DNA of 64,000 nt from NCBI RefSeq assembly GCF_004135675.1, contig NZ_QHLX01000004.1, forward strand, positions 248,001 to 312,000. Reading direction: 5' to 3'. The translations under genes and the position numbers were made by a program. Shown one piece after another: positions 28,833 through 40,364 of the stretch. The DNA is from Marinitoga lauensis. GTDB lineage: Bacteria; Thermotogota; Thermotogae; Petrotogales; Petrotogaceae. A model generated the notes under the pieces. The model had not been told where the DNA came from. It saw only the letters and a program-made list of their open reading frames with translations, and did no database searches. Position 1 is the stretch's first letter, and the number at the start of each line of letters is the position of its first letter.

Positions 28833-29498
28833 TTATTTCTCATAAATAACAACATAAAATTCATCTTCTAATTTTTTGTCTTTTTTATCAAGAACAACAT
28901 TAATATATTCATCTTTTATATTTTTATTATATTCCATAGTATTTGGATCATTATTAAGCAAATAATCTATCTTTTCTTTATCTAATTTCAACACTCTATT
29001 TTTTATATTTACATCAATATTCTTTTTTACAAAATCCTGATATTTTATATCATTCGTTCTACTATACACAAAATACTTTAATATAGATAAAAAAGTATCT
29101 TTTTCCACGAAACCAGGAAGTTGCGCCAGAGGTTCTCCTTTGCTATCGAAAAAGAAAAATGTAGGCGTTCCTCTTACTCCGAAAGCACCAAATAATTCTA
29201 TATATGTTAACATCTTTCCTTTAAACATCGCCTTTTTATCTTTTTCTGCATAAATTTCTGCAAAAACAAATTCAGTTCTCAACCATTCCTGAACCTTATC
29301 ATCGGTTAATACCTCACTTTTAAATTTTTTACAATAATAGCAGCTTTTAGACGAGAACATAACAATAACATTTTTATCTGTAATCTCTCCAAGTTTTAAT
29401 GCGATATTGAAATCATCTACAACAAATCTTTCTAATTTTATAGCAGAATAGGTTATAATTGTAAGCATTAATATTAACAATACCATGAATTTTTTCAT
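28833..29498 (-). CDS. Exported thioredoxin-fold protein (CYYC active site)
   Basis: A 221-residue protein with an N-terminal hydrophobic signal segment (MKKFMVLLILMLTIITYSAI) and a thioredoxin-like domain holding the redox motif in FSSKSCYYCKKFK (CYYC) and the conserved cis-proline loop GTPTFFFFDSKGEP. Such proteins (SoxW/DsbD-gamma-like) accept electrons from CcdA and reduce disulfides outside the cytoplasm. The C-terminal ~60 residues are of unknown fold. The start lies 4 bases after the stop of ccdA, so they form a redox pair. Confidence 0.88.
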   Translation of the reverse strand: MKKFMVLLILMLTIITYSAIKLERFVVDDFNIALKLGEITDKNVIVMFSSKSCYYCKKFKSEVLTDDKVQEWLRTEFVFAEIYAEKDKKAMFKGKMLTYIELFGAFGVRGTPTFFFFDSKGEPLAQLPGFVEKDTFLSILKYFVYSRTNDIKYQDFVKKNIDVNIKNRVLKLDKEKIDYLLNNDPNTMEYNKNIKDEYINVVLDKKDKKLEDEFYVVIYEK

Positions 29499-29502
29499 AT
29501 TC

Positions 29503-30187
29503 TCACACTCCCTGCAATATATTAAATTGTCCTAATATGACTATTATACCAATAACTATCAATAAAACACTACCAGTTATCTTTAAATATTTTTCCCATT
29601 TTGGCGTTCCAAAAGAAATTTTTGAAATTAACTTACTTACAAAACCACTCAAAAATAAAAAGGAATAGATATTCCAAGAGAATATAAAAATAGCATAAAA
29701 GCACCTTTAAAAACATTTGATGTTGTGGAAGCAAATGTTAAAACAGCCGCCAAAACAGGACCAGAACATGGTATCCAGATAAAAGAAATTAAAACACCTA
29801 TTAAAAAAGCACTGATAAATGACGTATTTTTATGTTTTAACATATTAATCTTCTGTCCTTTAAAAACAGATTTATCCATTAAATAAAAAATACCTAATAA
29901 AATAATAAAATACCTGCTATAATATTAAATATATATTGAAATTTTGATAAAAACGTTCCAACCAATCCCGCCAAAGCTCCTAAAATTGAGAAAAATAAGG
30001 AAAGTCCTATAAAAAATGCAATACCTCTTTTCAAAGTTAATGCGGTATTTTTTAAATCTGGCATTAAAATGCCAAAAAACAATGGAACAAGAGGTAACAC
30101 ACATGGACTAAAAAAGGAAAGAATTCCTCCAAAAAACGCACCAAAATAACCAATTGTTGGTTGAACAACAGTTCCAAGATTTTCCAT
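29503..30187 (-). CDS. ccdA: CcdA/DsbD-type transmembrane electron carrier (two apparent frameshifts)
   Basis: A membrane protein of about six helices (~228 residues when repaired) that passes electrons from cytoplasmic thioredoxin to the outside. The two redox-active cysteine sites are visible: GGILSFFSPCVLPLVPLFFG in helix 1 and LISFIWIPCSGPVLAAVLT in the mirrored helix. The frame breaks near 29912 and 29663 are each repaired by one T, giving ILLFLLGIFYLMD and SIPFLFLSGFVSKL. The ATG at 30187 follows AGGAGGGG. The next gene encodes an exported thioredoxin-fold protein, the natural partner. Confidence 0.9.
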
Positions 30188-30220
30188 ATTCCCCTCCTTA
30201 TTTCTATTTTTATAATTATA

Positions 30221-30249
30221 ATTATAACAAATATTTTTATTATTAACAA
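30221..30249 (-). promoter_or_regulatory. Promoter of the ccdA-thioredoxin operon
   Basis: Minus-strand TTGTTA, 17-bp spacer ending in TGT, TATAAT, about 34 bases before the ccdA start. Confidence 0.6.
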
Positions 30250-30262
30250 AATAAAAAATATA

Positions 30263-30501
30263 GCCAGACTGTTGACAACGTATTAAAAAAATAATATGAG
30301 TGAAGGCTTGAATTTCCCCGAAAAAAATATGAGTGAAATTAGTCAATTTTGCATGGATGCAAAATTGAGCGAAACCGAACACGGATGTGAGTTTGAGCGG
30401 CTAATGGGAACGAATATTTTTTGAGGATATAGAAAATTCACCACCTGAACGAATATTATTTTTAAATACTTTATAGGTAAATAAGTTTGTCTACAATCTG
30501 G
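30263..30501. mobile_element. MITE-like element, copy 2 (~239 bp)
   Basis: Ends are CCAGACTGTTGACAA at the left and, inward from the right, CCAGATTGTAGACAA, nearly perfect inverted repeats matching copy 1. AATATA flanks both sides (30257-30262 and 30502-30507), a likely 6-bp target duplication. Both ends carry AATAATATGAGTGAA / AATAATATTCGTTCA. No open frame is seen. It sits in the ~380-base gap between divergent ccdA and the SNF2 helicase gene; apart from it and the ccdA promoter I see nothing else there. Confidence 0.8.
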
Positions 30502-30569
30502 AATATAACTTTTTTATTTTATCTATAAATATTATCCATTTTTCAAAAATAAAATTTAGAGGTGAAATC

Positions 30570-33518
30570 ATGATTCCAAATCTTTTTAATATATTAAAAA
30601 CACTTGATGAATTAAAAAGTTCCATTTCTCCCGAAATATATAAAGAAGCAAAAACATTATATAAAAAGTTAGAGGACTTCTCAAATTATGGAAGCGCTCC
30701 AAATCTGACTTTTTCAGCTATAATTCCAGAAAATGGCAACAATTATAGACCAATATTCATGATTAATGTAGACTCATTAGAAACAAGGTATGTATGTACA
30801 TGTCATTCTCTAAAGGAGCCGAGATTATGCAAACATACCCTTGCTTTAATCTTTGCAATTGAAGATTATTTAAAATCATTTGGTGATTTTAATGAAAATT
30901 ATCATATAGAAAACAACTTTGAAGAATATCTTGGGATAATAGATTATGGCGAAAGCTATTATTTAATATATCCAGAACGTAGCTATACTATGATAAAAAT
31001 AGGTTATAAAAAGGGAAATAAGATTTTATTAAGAAAAGACCTTGACTCATATGAAAAAATGTATCGATTTTTAAAAACAAAGGTTCCAGACGATGAAACA
31101 CCCATAAAAAAATTAATAATACCCATTCAAACTTCAAGAAAACCAGGATATATATTAGCATTAAGTAACTTTGCAGATTTAAAAAGATAAAAAGCGAAAA
31201 AATCGTTCTATCAAATAAAAAAAATATTATATGGAATGATGATATTACACTAAAACTCTTTGTGACCGGTAATTTAGAAGAAAAAAGTGGAACCGTTGAA
31301 TTATTACCCGATTTAGATAGAAAAAAAATCGTTCTTAGCACACATGATATGGCCTATTTTGAAGATAATACATTATCTCTCATTAAAGCAAAAACAAAAA
31401 TAAGATTTCCATATTATGGAAAAATCAAAACAAATATAAAATTTAAGGATAAAGACTCCTTAAAAAGTTTATAAAAGACTATCTAATTAAATATGAAAGA
31501 TATGGGTTTGAGATAGAAATAGGTGAAAAACTAAACATAAAAAAAGACATCTTTGTGCCAAAATTAAACCTTTATATAAACTTCTTTGACGATGTTTTTC
31601 ATATAAAAGGAAAGTTCATGTACGGTTCAGAAATAAACTTTTACGATGATTATAAATACAGAAACATCGAAGAAGAAGAACGATTGATAAATTCATTAAA
31701 AAAATATGGTATTGAACTTGACGAAAAGGGTAAAACAACATTAGACATCGATACATTCTTTAATTTTATAGAAAACGATATCAAAAAGTTAGATAAAAAT
31801 ATAATTATCAAAATGAATAAAAACATAAAAAAGCAGGAAATAGAAAATATTCAAATGAAATTAAATCTAAAAAATAACTGGTTTGACGTTGAAGGAGAAA
31901 TCATATTAAAAGACAATAAAAAAATTGATTTATCAAACATAAGAAATAGAAAAAATAATTTTATCGTTTTAAAAGATGACACGTTTATAAAAATTCCGCC
32001 TAAAATTATGGAAAAACTCGAAGATTTAAAAATAAAAAAGAATAAAATTGAAATAGAAAGTTATAACATTTATTCCATCTTAAATAATAAAGAAATTAAA
32101 ATAGAAACATTAGATGAAAACACAAAACAATTTATAGAAAATCTTAAAAAATTTGAAACCATAAAAGAATATGAAGTTCCAGAATTAAAAATCCTATGAG
32201 GGATTATCAAATAAAAGGATATTATTTTCTCAGATACTTGCATGAATACAAATTTAACGGCATTTTAGCCGATGATATGGGATTGGGTAAAACCGTACAA
32301 ACAATAGCATTAATATTATCTTTAAAAAAGAAAAGTAGAAAATTCCTGATTATAACCCTCGTTCTGTTGTGTATAATTGGGCCTATGAAATAGAAAAATT
32401 TTCATCAAACCTTAACTATTATATTTATCATAATAATCAAAAAGATATACCAGAAAATACAGATATTATATTAACAACATATGGAACAATAAGAAATTCT
32501 ATTGATAACTTTAAAGATAAAAATTTTTATTACATTATACTCGATGAAGCACAATATATAAAAAACAATGAAACCAAACTATATAGATCAATAAAAAAGC
32601 TAAAGTCCTATTACAAACTCGCTTTAACAGGAACACCATTAGAAAACTCTTTAAACGATTTATACAATATCTTTGATTTTCTAATGCCAGGGTTCTTCGG
32701 AAAAAGAGAAGAATTTAATAGAAAGTATAATTATGCAAATAAAGAAAGTATAAAAAAACTAAACGAAAAGATTTATCCTTTTATATTAAGAAGAAAAAAA
32801 GAAGAAGTTTTAAAGGAATTGCCTCCAAAAACCGAAGAGTATATATTCAATGAAATGACACAACATCAAATGAAGATATATCAACAAATTCTACAGGAAT
32901 ACAAACAAAAAATTGCAATGTCACAGGGCACATTAAATTTCAGTGTATTAGAAGGATTACTTCGCTTAAGACAGGTAGTAAATCACCCCAAATTGCTTGG
33001 AATTAATATAGAATCGTCAAAATTCAACGAATTCAAAAAATTTATAACAGAAGTATTGGAAGAAAAGCATAAGATTGTGGTATTTTCACAATTTGTAAAA
33101 ATGATTAAAATAATGGAAGAATGGTTAAAAACGGAAAATATACAATATCAAAAAATTACAGGCCAGACAAAAAAACGAGTGGAATTTATAAATGAATTTA
33201 ATAACAATGAAAAAATAAAAATACTTCTTGTAAGTTTAAAAGCTGGTGGGACAGGGTTAAATATTACAGGAGCAGATTATGTTGTGCATTATGATCCCTG
33301 GTGGAACCCGCAGTAGAAAATCAGGCTACAGATAGAGTGTATAGAATTGGACAAACAAAACCAGTATTTGTATATAAATTCATAACCAAAAATTCCATTG
33401 AAGAAAAAATATTAAAATTAAAAGACGCAAAATTGGACTTATATAATTTAGCCATAACCGAAGAAAATCATTATTAAAAAAACTTTCTAAAGAAGATATT
33501 ATGAAATTATTTGAATAA
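30570..33518 (+). CDS. SWIM zinc-finger SNF2-family helicase (about six apparent frameshifts)
   Basis: A Snf2-like DNA translocase. Near residues 75-95 a SWIM zinc finger ([15 protein letters not shown]) is visible; a poorly conserved middle region follows; then the helicase core with [18 protein letters not shown] (Walker A), LDEAQYIKN (motif II), [10 protein letters not shown] (III), [16 protein letters not shown] (IV), [20 protein letters not shown] (V) and the end of motif [14 protein letters not shown]. The frame breaks near 31183, 31465, 32190, 32353, 33312 and 33465; each is repaired by one A or C. Repaired length is ~985 residues. It would remodel protein-DNA complexes; no partner is nearby. 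Starts at ATG 30570 after GAGGTG. Confidence 0.88.
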
Positions 33519-33546
33519 AGATGAAGCAATGAGATGCTTCATCTTT
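33518..33546 (+). terminator. Intrinsic terminator of the SNF2 helicase gene
   Basis: Stem AAAGATGAAGCA / TGCTTCATCTTT with a six-base loop, then TATTT, directly after the stop codon. Confidence 0.8.
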
Positions 33547-33607
33547 ATTTATAGATCTATTTATTAATAATAGATTACCTTAATCTTTAACTTAACTCTT
33601 ATGAAAC

Positions 33608-33636
33608 TTGAAATAATTAAAAAATTATTGTATAAT
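33608..33636 (+). promoter_or_regulatory. Promoter of the large lipoprotein / subtilase operon
   Basis: TTGAAA, 17-bp spacer, TATAAT, about 75 bases before the lipoprotein start. The intervening leader has no clear hairpin. Confidence 0.75.
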
Positions 33637-33711
33637 ATAACGTTAAATGTATTAATAATAAAAATTAAACTGTTAGTTAAACGAACTCATATCAAAAAAA
33701 GGGGGCAAAGG

Positions 33712-36700
33712 ATGAAAGTTGGAAAATCTCTGTATTTATTGATTCTCAGTGTAGTGTTATTATTAGCTTTGACTTCTTGTATCACAAAACAACCTGTTCC
33801 ATTAACCGTATCTGTTACAAAAGCAGTTACAGGAATTAACGGTGTAGTTCCTGTGAAAACGCCAGTATCCATTCAATGGTCAGTAGGAGGAGTAGATAAA
33901 TTTACTGCAAAAATCGTAGTAAGTAAAGATGGAAATGCTATTTTTGAAAAAAGCGGAGCAAATTTAACAGAGGCTACGGTACCAGAATATAAATTATTAG
34001 ATCTTGGAGATTATTCTTATTATGTTGAGGTTACTGCAGGAGAGCAAACTGTAAAAACAAAGGACTTAACTTTTAAAGTAGTTCCAAGCGTAAAAGGAGT
34101 TAAAGTATTATCACAAGATAATACTTCTATATTAAAAGATACTTCTAAAGTGATAAATTGGGAAGTATTATCCTTTGTTGATGATAGAAATTATGAATTT
34201 AAAGTGATGTTAAAAAAACCTGGAGATACTGATTTTTCCTTGGCTGGAACAACTACTTCAAAATCTTTTGTCTTTGATAATTTATCCAAAATTGGGAATT
34301 ATAATTTCAAAGTCGTTGCTGTTGAATTAGGGTATATTGAAGTTGAAAGTCCTGTATTTTCTTTCCAAGTAGCAAATGAATCATATACAGGTGAAAATCA
34401 CTTCCCTGAAATAGGCAATCCAATGCCTGAAAATAATATGTCAAATGTATCGTGGGATTATTCAACATTTGATAATGGTGCTGTAGTTAAACTATCATGG
34501 TTAGCTACAGATGTTGATAACGATAATTTAGAATTTGATGTATATGTTGAAAATACTTTTGTTGCTTCAACTACATCTACAAATTTATCTATATCTGGAT
34601 TCTCTCCAGAAAATGTTGTTAATTGGCATGTTGTCGCAAGAGATTCTAAAGGTTTTGAAACTACAAGCCCTGATTGGACATTTACGCTAAAATCTAATAC
34701 TTCGCCTGTATTTGAAGGTGATGTTTCTTCAACAATAGTTAATGATACTGTTGTTAAATTCATGTGGAATGCTAATGATGGTGATAATGATGAATTAAAA
34801 TACACAATTTACTCTGGAACTCCTTCTGCTTCTACTATGTTAGAAACGAGATATGCAAATTTCTTTAACACAGAAAACAAAAATGGAAACTTTATTGTTG
34901 TTGCAAAAGATCCATTTGGTGGATTAGCAGAAAAAGAATTCACATATAGCGCACCAACTTCAAATATTATAGAATCAGCTACCGTTGTAGTTTATGTAAC
35001 AGATGCAAAATCTGGCCCTGCTGTAGCTGATGCGAAAGTTACAATTAACGGAGTAACTGCTACAACAGATGATAATGGAATGGCAATATTTACATTATCA
35101 TCTGTTAATAATGAAACAACATTAACCATTGAAGCAACAAAAACAGGTCATGCTTTAACCAAGGTTGAAGGTTTGAATATAAAAGCAGGAGAAAACAAAA
35201 AAGTTTATCTTACTTTAAGAAAAGCTACATTAAACCCAGATCCTGATACACAGGAATATCCAGAAGTAGAATTCCATGTATACGATTATTATTCATATAT
35301 CGGAGGAGTTTTAGATGAAATAAGTTTAAATTCCTCAGTTGTTACTAGGCCAATAGTTGTTACTGTCGCTGCAGCTCCAAAATCTAATGATCATATTAAT
35401 ATAATTTATACGTCACTTGGAAAAACTCCGGGTTCTGGTTTCATGACAGGAGATAGAGGCTATACATCAGGAGCTACTAAAGTTTCTTTTGCATTTAATA
35501 CACTTGATTATAACGGATTAACCGATTTACACGTTACTGTATACGATTCAAATGATAACCAAATAGAAATAGTAAAATATTTGAATATTTTGAATAACAA
35601 AGATACTTTAATGGATTATAACCCAATTAAATTATCACTTTATAATGTAAAAGATTTGATTTCTTATACAAGAAGACAAGAAATTGGCTTTTATAGTCAT
35701 AATGACAAAATAGAAAATAATAATTTAATTCCTTCAATTACAAAGAAGTTTGATGATATTAATTTAGAATCTGCCCCAGAAAATTCGAATTTATGGATCG
35801 ATGTTAGATGGATGCCAATAGATTATTATGATAAAGCACATCTTTACTCATGGCCAAATGGTTATAATATTTATAGATCTTTTGATGGTTCAAACTGGGA
35901 AAAAGCAGGATATGTATCTCAAGATTACATCTCCTATTTACATGAAGCAAAAAAATTAACTGCTTATTTAGCTGTCTTTAGAGACTATTCTCCAGAATTA
36001 GAGCCTGGAAAATCTGTATATTATAAGATTACATCTGTATATGATAACGGAGAAACTTCTGGTATTGTTTTAGGACCTATTTCTCCACTTGGTATGTTTG
36101 ATGTTGAATTAACATATCCATCAATGTTAGCAACAAACGTTGCAAGAGAACCTATTTTTGAATTTAAACCAACTAACTATGATGATTCTTTAAAAGATGC
36201 TTATTTTGAATATGCTTTATGGATATATGATTTAATTCAAAACGAACAACATCTTGTACCTATCTATTTTGATGAAGATGGTAAGGTTAATCAACAACTT
36301 TATGATGCATATGGACCTTATCCTTTATCTGTAAATTATGCTAATCAACAATGGATGTTAATTAACAGCAATGGAAATTTCTTATATAATGAACCACTTC
36401 AACCAAACAGAACATATTCATGGGCTGTTGATTTAGCATATGCTTATAAATTTACTGATACAACATTATCTTTATCAATTTCAATTGATCAAGGATATGG
36501 AGCTGATCCATTTGGTGGAGTCGATGCTGATGCATTTAATACATTTACAACCTCAACTGAATTATATGATTATTACTCAATACCTGAAGCCCAAGAAAAA
36601 TATTATGATACATATTTATTTGGAACAAATATAAAAGGACATGTTGTTAGCGCATATAGTAACTATATTTATTTAGAAGACTCAGATACAGGAAAAGCTA

Positions 36701-37146
36701 TTAAATTAAAATTCAACTCTTCTAGTGAAATATCCAATGTAAATATTGGAGATGTCTTAATTGTAAAAGGAGATATGTATGAAGATACATACGGAAAAAG
36801 TTTCGCTGTAAAAAATGTTAATATTTTATCTCAAGAAAGTGATAATGAATTATCTCCTATGAATTTAACACCTGATTTATTGGCAGAAGATATTTATGGA
36901 TTAAACCCATATGCTGGTGCTTTAGTCAGCACAACTGGAACTGTTACCAATATAGACAAATACGGCTTAGACCTTGTCTATGATACAGATAGTGGAACTG
37001 CTTCAATTTATGTATATAAAGGTGGATCTAATAATATAACAAGCGACGCTACAATTGGAGATTATTTAAATGTAAAAGGTATTTTGAAATATTATTATAA
37101 ATGGGAAATCAGTTTAAGAAGCAACGATGATTGGTCAAAACAATAA
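33712..37146 (+). CDS. Very large lipoprotein with Ig/FN3-like domains, carboxypeptidase-regulatory-like domain and C-terminal OB-fold-like domain
   Basis: About 1,144 residues. The ATG at 33712 follows GGGGGCAAAGG and starts MKVGKSLYLLILSVVLLLAL, ending in the lipobox LTSC, so it should be lipid-anchored. Several beta-sandwich repeats follow (NWEVLSFVDDRNYEFKVMLK, VVKLSWLATDVDNDNLEFDV). Near residue 430-500 VYVTDAKSGPAVADAKVTIN looks like a carboxypeptidase-regulatory-like domain. The C-terminal ~170 residues (IKGHVVSAYSNYIYLEDSDT, IGDVLIVKGDMYE) resemble OB-fold domains of surface proteins. No catalytic motif is seen. It precedes a subtilase lipoprotein by 15 bases, so adhesion or polymer binding at the cell surface next to a protease is plausible. 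Confidence 0.8.
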   Translation: MKVGKSLYLLILSVVLLLALTSCITKQPVPLTVSVTKAVTGINGVVPVKTPVSIQWSVGGVDKFTAKIVVSKDGNAIFEKSGANLTEATVPEYKLLDLGDYSYYVEVTAGEQTVKTKDLTFKVVPSVKGVKVLSQDNTSILKDTSKVINWEVLSFVDDRNYEFKVMLKKPGDTDFSLAGTTTSKSFVFDNLSKIGNYNFKVVAVELGYIEVESPVFSFQVANESYTGENHFPEIGNPMPENNMSNVSWDYSTFDNGAVVKLSWLATDVDNDNLEFDVYVENTFVASTTSTNLSISGFSPENVVNWHVVARDSKGFETTSPDWTFTLKSNTSPVFEGDVSSTIVNDTVVKFMWNANDGDNDELKYTIYSGTPSASTMLETRYANFFNTENKNGNFIVVAKDPFGGLAEKEFTYSAPTSNIIESATVVVYVTDAKSGPAVADAKVTINGVTATTDDNGMAIFTLSSVNNETTLTIEATKTGHALTKVEGLNIKAGENKKVYLTLRKATLNPDPDTQEYPEVEFHVYDYYSYIGGVLDEISLNSSVVTRPIVVTVAAAPKSNDHINIIYTSLGKTPGSGFMTGDRGYTSGATKVSFAFNTLDYNGLTDLHVTVYDSNDNQIEIVKYLNILNNKDTLMDYNPIKLSLYNVKDLISYTRRQEIGFYSHNDKIENNNLIPSITKKFDDINLESAPENSNLWIDVRWMPIDYYDKAHLYSWPNGYNIYRSFDGSNWEKAGYVSQDYISYLHEAKKLTAYLAVFRDYSPELEPGKSVYYKITSVYDNGETSGIVLGPISPLGMFDVELTYPSMLATNVAREPIFEFKPTNYDDSLKDAYFEYALWIYDLIQNEQHLVPIYFDEDGKVNQQLYDAYGPYPLSVNYANQQWMLINSNGNFLYNEPLQPNRTYSWAVDLAYAYKFTDTTLSLSISIDQGYGADPFGGVDADAFNTFTTSTELYDYYSIPEAQEKYYDTYLFGTNIKGHVVSAYSNYIYLEDSDTGKAIKLKFNSSSEISNVNIGDVLIVKGDMYEDTYGKSFAVKNVNILSQESDNELSPMNLTPDLLAEDIYGLNPYAGALVSTTGTVTNIDKYGLDLVYDTDSGTASIYVYKGGSNNITSDATIGDYLNVKGILKYYYKWEISLRSNDDWSKQ

Positions 37147-37161
37147 TAAGGAGGGGAGAAT

Positions 37162-39176
37162 ATGAAAAATTTAAAATATATTTTAATTGCATTATTATCT
37201 GTTCTATTTCTTTTTGCAAGTTGTCAATCTTCTATATTGAACACAGATGAAAAAACAAAAACCTCATCTTCAAACGATGTAGTATTTGGAGAATTCAACA
37301 ATGAAGAAATCTTTGAAGGTAGAATACTTGTAGGATACAAGGATAAAAACGCTATAGAAAAAATAAAAAATACTTTAAATGGTGAAGTTTATATAGAAAT
37401 TCCAGAAATTAATGTTGTTGGTATAAAATTCAATGGAACAGTAAAAGATGCCTATTTGAAATTAAAAACTTTAAAATTAGATGGTATAAAATACGTTGAA
37501 CCAAGTTTCAAAAGAGAGTTAATTGATCCAAAACCAGAAATCGTTGATGATTCTATTACTAAAGATATTGATGGAGTTAAAGAAGATAGTTTATGGGGTA
37601 TGGTTAAAATTGGTGCAGAAGATGCATGGAAGGTTGCAACAGGAACAAATATTATAGTTGGAGTGGTTGATACACCTATAGACGCTCAACATCCAGATTT
37701 AGCTGGGCAATTTGTGACTGGTTTTGATCCGGTGACTGGAAATTTAATAATGCCAGATGAAGATTATGACGCAGTTCTTGGAGGTCCTGGTGATACAGGT
37801 GATGATCATGGAACACATGTTGCAGGAACAATTGCTGCTAAAAAAGATGGAAAAGGTGTTGTAGGATTAGCATATGGTGCAAAGATTATGTCCATACCTA
37901 TATTCCAACCAGATTATGTTGGTGATGCATATGTAGCAAGAGGAATAATATGGGCTGTTGATCATGGTGCTCAGGTATTATCAAATAGCTGGGGTGGTGG
38001 AGGTTACTCTAAAACATTAAAAGCTGCTATTGATTATGCGTTATATTACAACGTTGTTTTTGTAGCAGCAGCTGGAAATTCACATACAGATCAACACTGG
38101 CATTATCCATCATCATATCCAGGAGTTATTGCAGTTGCAGCATCAAATGCCCGAGATGAAGTTACTGATTTTTCAAATCATAGTGATACTATATCTGTAG
38201 CGGCACCTGGTGCAAAGATATTATCCACAATTCCAAGACATTCAGCACCTATTTATGGTCTTTACAATGAACCTTATGATTATTGGGATGGAACATCCAT
38301 GGCAACACCACATGTTTCAGCTTTAGCTGCATTATTAAAACAATTACATCCAGATGCAACACCATATCAAATCAAAAAATGATAGAAAATACTGCTGATG
38401 ATATAGATGAAAGTGGTTGGGATCATGCTTCAGGATATGGAAGAATAGATGCTAAAAATGCTGTAGAAATCTATCCATCAACTGCAACATTACCTGCAAC
38501 TGGTAATACTGTTATAATTCAATGTGTTGATACTACCATGTATCAAAGTTATCCAAATGTATACATATCTTTAGTGAAAAAAGATGGAAAAGGCAGTAAT
38601 TATTATATAAAAACTCAAGATTATTATGGATTTGTTGCTGGCGTTCTTCCACATATTGAACCAGGAGATTATGAAATGTATATATATGGTCCAGATCCTA
38701 TGGATTTTGATTCTCCAAACTTCAGAGAAGAAGAAACATTTACCATAGCAACAGATGTTTCATTAAATCCATCTCAAGATAACTATATGATACCAATAGT
38801 CTTTGATTCAACCTTTAAACTCGATTTAGATTTAGATGCAGCCATTACAGGAGGAGCTACATTGATTGCTGAAGATATAAATAATTTATCATTACCTTCT
38901 TATATGGCTACATCTACATATAATTATTCTATCGGAGAAGAAGCAACACATGTATCTTTCGACCTTTCAAATCTAAGCGGACAATTTAGATTAATGGTAT
39001 ATAGAGACGTGGTAAAAGACTCCTCTCCAATTACAATTAGTGGTACAGCAACCATCAATGGACATGATGTCCCTGTTGTTGGAGTAATACCAGAAGGACA
39101 ATCTAAAGGTTTTGTTGAAGATGTTAGATTTATAGAATATGTTGACCCAGGATTAATTCCATGGACAATATTCTAA
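37162..39176 (+). CDS. Subtilisin-like (S8) serine protease lipoprotein (one apparent frameshift)
   Basis: Begins MKNLKYILIALLSVLFLFAS with the lipobox FASC. Residues ~45-115 look like a propeptide/inhibitor domain. The catalytic triad is clear: Asp in GVVDTPIDAQHPDL, His in DDHGTHVAGTIAA, Ser in WDGTSMATPHVSA, with the oxyanion Asn in AAAGNSHTDQHW. The frame breaks near 38378 inside an A-run; one restored A joins PYQIKKMIENTADDIDESGW. Repaired length ~671, with a ~230-residue C-terminal beta-rich domain. It is lipid-anchored, facing outward, and encoded 15 bases after the giant lipoprotein. A role in protein feeding fits the peptide- and ornithine-using metabolism, as inference. Confidence 0.92.
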
Positions 39177-39180
39177 TATA

Positions 39181-39215
39181 AAAATATCCCCCTGAAAAAT
39201 TCAGGGGATATTTTT
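39181..39215. terminator. Terminator between the convergent subtilase and transporter genes
   Basis: Stem AAAATATCCCCCTGAA / TTCAGGGGATATTTTT followed by T-rich DNA on the plus side and A/T-rich DNA on the other; it can serve both genes. Confidence 0.85.
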
Positions 39216-39230
39216 ATATTTACATCATTA

Positions 39231-40348
39231 TCAAAATCTTATTAAAATCACCATTCCTAGTAATGCAAAAGGATATGTTGCTCCATAACCAACTGCAACC
39301 TCTTCTGAATCATTTGCATCTATTGCTGCTCCTAATCCTGGAGTGCTTGTCATACCTCCACAAATTGCTCCTGATAATATTATCCAGTTTATTTTTAATA
39401 TATATTTACCAAAAATAAAACCAAGTATAATTGCTATTATTGCTATAATAAATGAATAAAGCATAAGATACATTGTTGTTTGATTTAAATTGTTTAAGGT
39501 GTTATATCCTGATTTTAACCCCACAGATGATAGGAACATTAACAATCCTAATTCCTGCAAAACCTTTAATATTCTTTTATCCATTTTAAAATTTAAAAAT
39601 CCAATCTTACCAATTGTCCCTAAAAAAAGAGAAGATAATAAAATTCCTCCTGTCATTCCTAATTTAAAAATAATAATACCAAAATTTAAATTAAAATTCC
39701 CTATCAATATTCCAAAAATAATTACAAGAGAATAGGCTAAAAAATCAAATCCTTCATTTTTATTTTCATCAAACTCCATTTCCTGCAATAACTTTTTCTT
39801 TTCTTCTGAAATATCTATTTTAAATATCCTCGGTAATAAGTACATAGAAAATATAACTGCTAATACACCAGGTATATAACCAAAAGAATACCCTGATATA
39901 ATCTCTTTCTCAAAATCAGGTGCTGTTTCTAAAGCCGTTGCCAATCCGGGAGAACTCGTCAAAGCTCCAGAAAACAAACCAACAAACTCATACTTATTTC
40001 CTGTTTTCGATAATATATAGGTTATTAAAAAACCAGAGATAGTAATAAAAAATGCCATAATTAAAAATTTAAATCCATATTTTTTATAATATATTTCAAA
40101 TCCTTTGATGCTATCAATCCAACAGAGGAAATAAATAATATCAAAGAAAATAAGAAAAATTGTTTAAAATCCGTATTCATTCGACTTATAACAGCTGATT
40201 CGTTTAAAATATGGCTGGTAGCGTACCAGCCAAGAAATAATCCACTAAATAAGGCTCCAGAATTCCCCAACCTAAAATTTCCTATTTTTATTTTACCTAT
40301 CAATATTCCAAGAAAAATTGATAAAAACAATAATAAATACGAATTCAT
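39231..40348 (-). CDS. AspT/YidE/YbjL-type transporter (one apparent frameshift)
   Basis: A polytopic protein of ~372 residues made of two homologous halves, each with the family motif: FSGALTSSPGLATALE and ISGAICGGMTSTPGLGAAID. These occur in aspartate:alanine exchangers and YidE/YbjL transporters, including ones linked to succinate or other dicarboxylate export. The cytoplasmic TrkA-C domains common in YidE are missing between the halves. The frame breaks near 40075 in an A-run; one A gives IIKKYGFKFLIMAFF. It starts 17 bases after sucD, following AAGGAGG, so it is in the riboswitch-controlled sucCD transcript. Export of succinate or a related acid is an inference from that linkage. Confidence 0.8.
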
Positions 40349-40364
40349 AATATCCTCCTTATTT

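Noticed and set aside
16063-33518. Pseudogenes: pnp, clpC, purA, HD-GYP protein 3, SNF2 helicase
   Set aside because: Each break is one missing base in a run and the full conserved protein returns after repair; essential genes would not be lost together.
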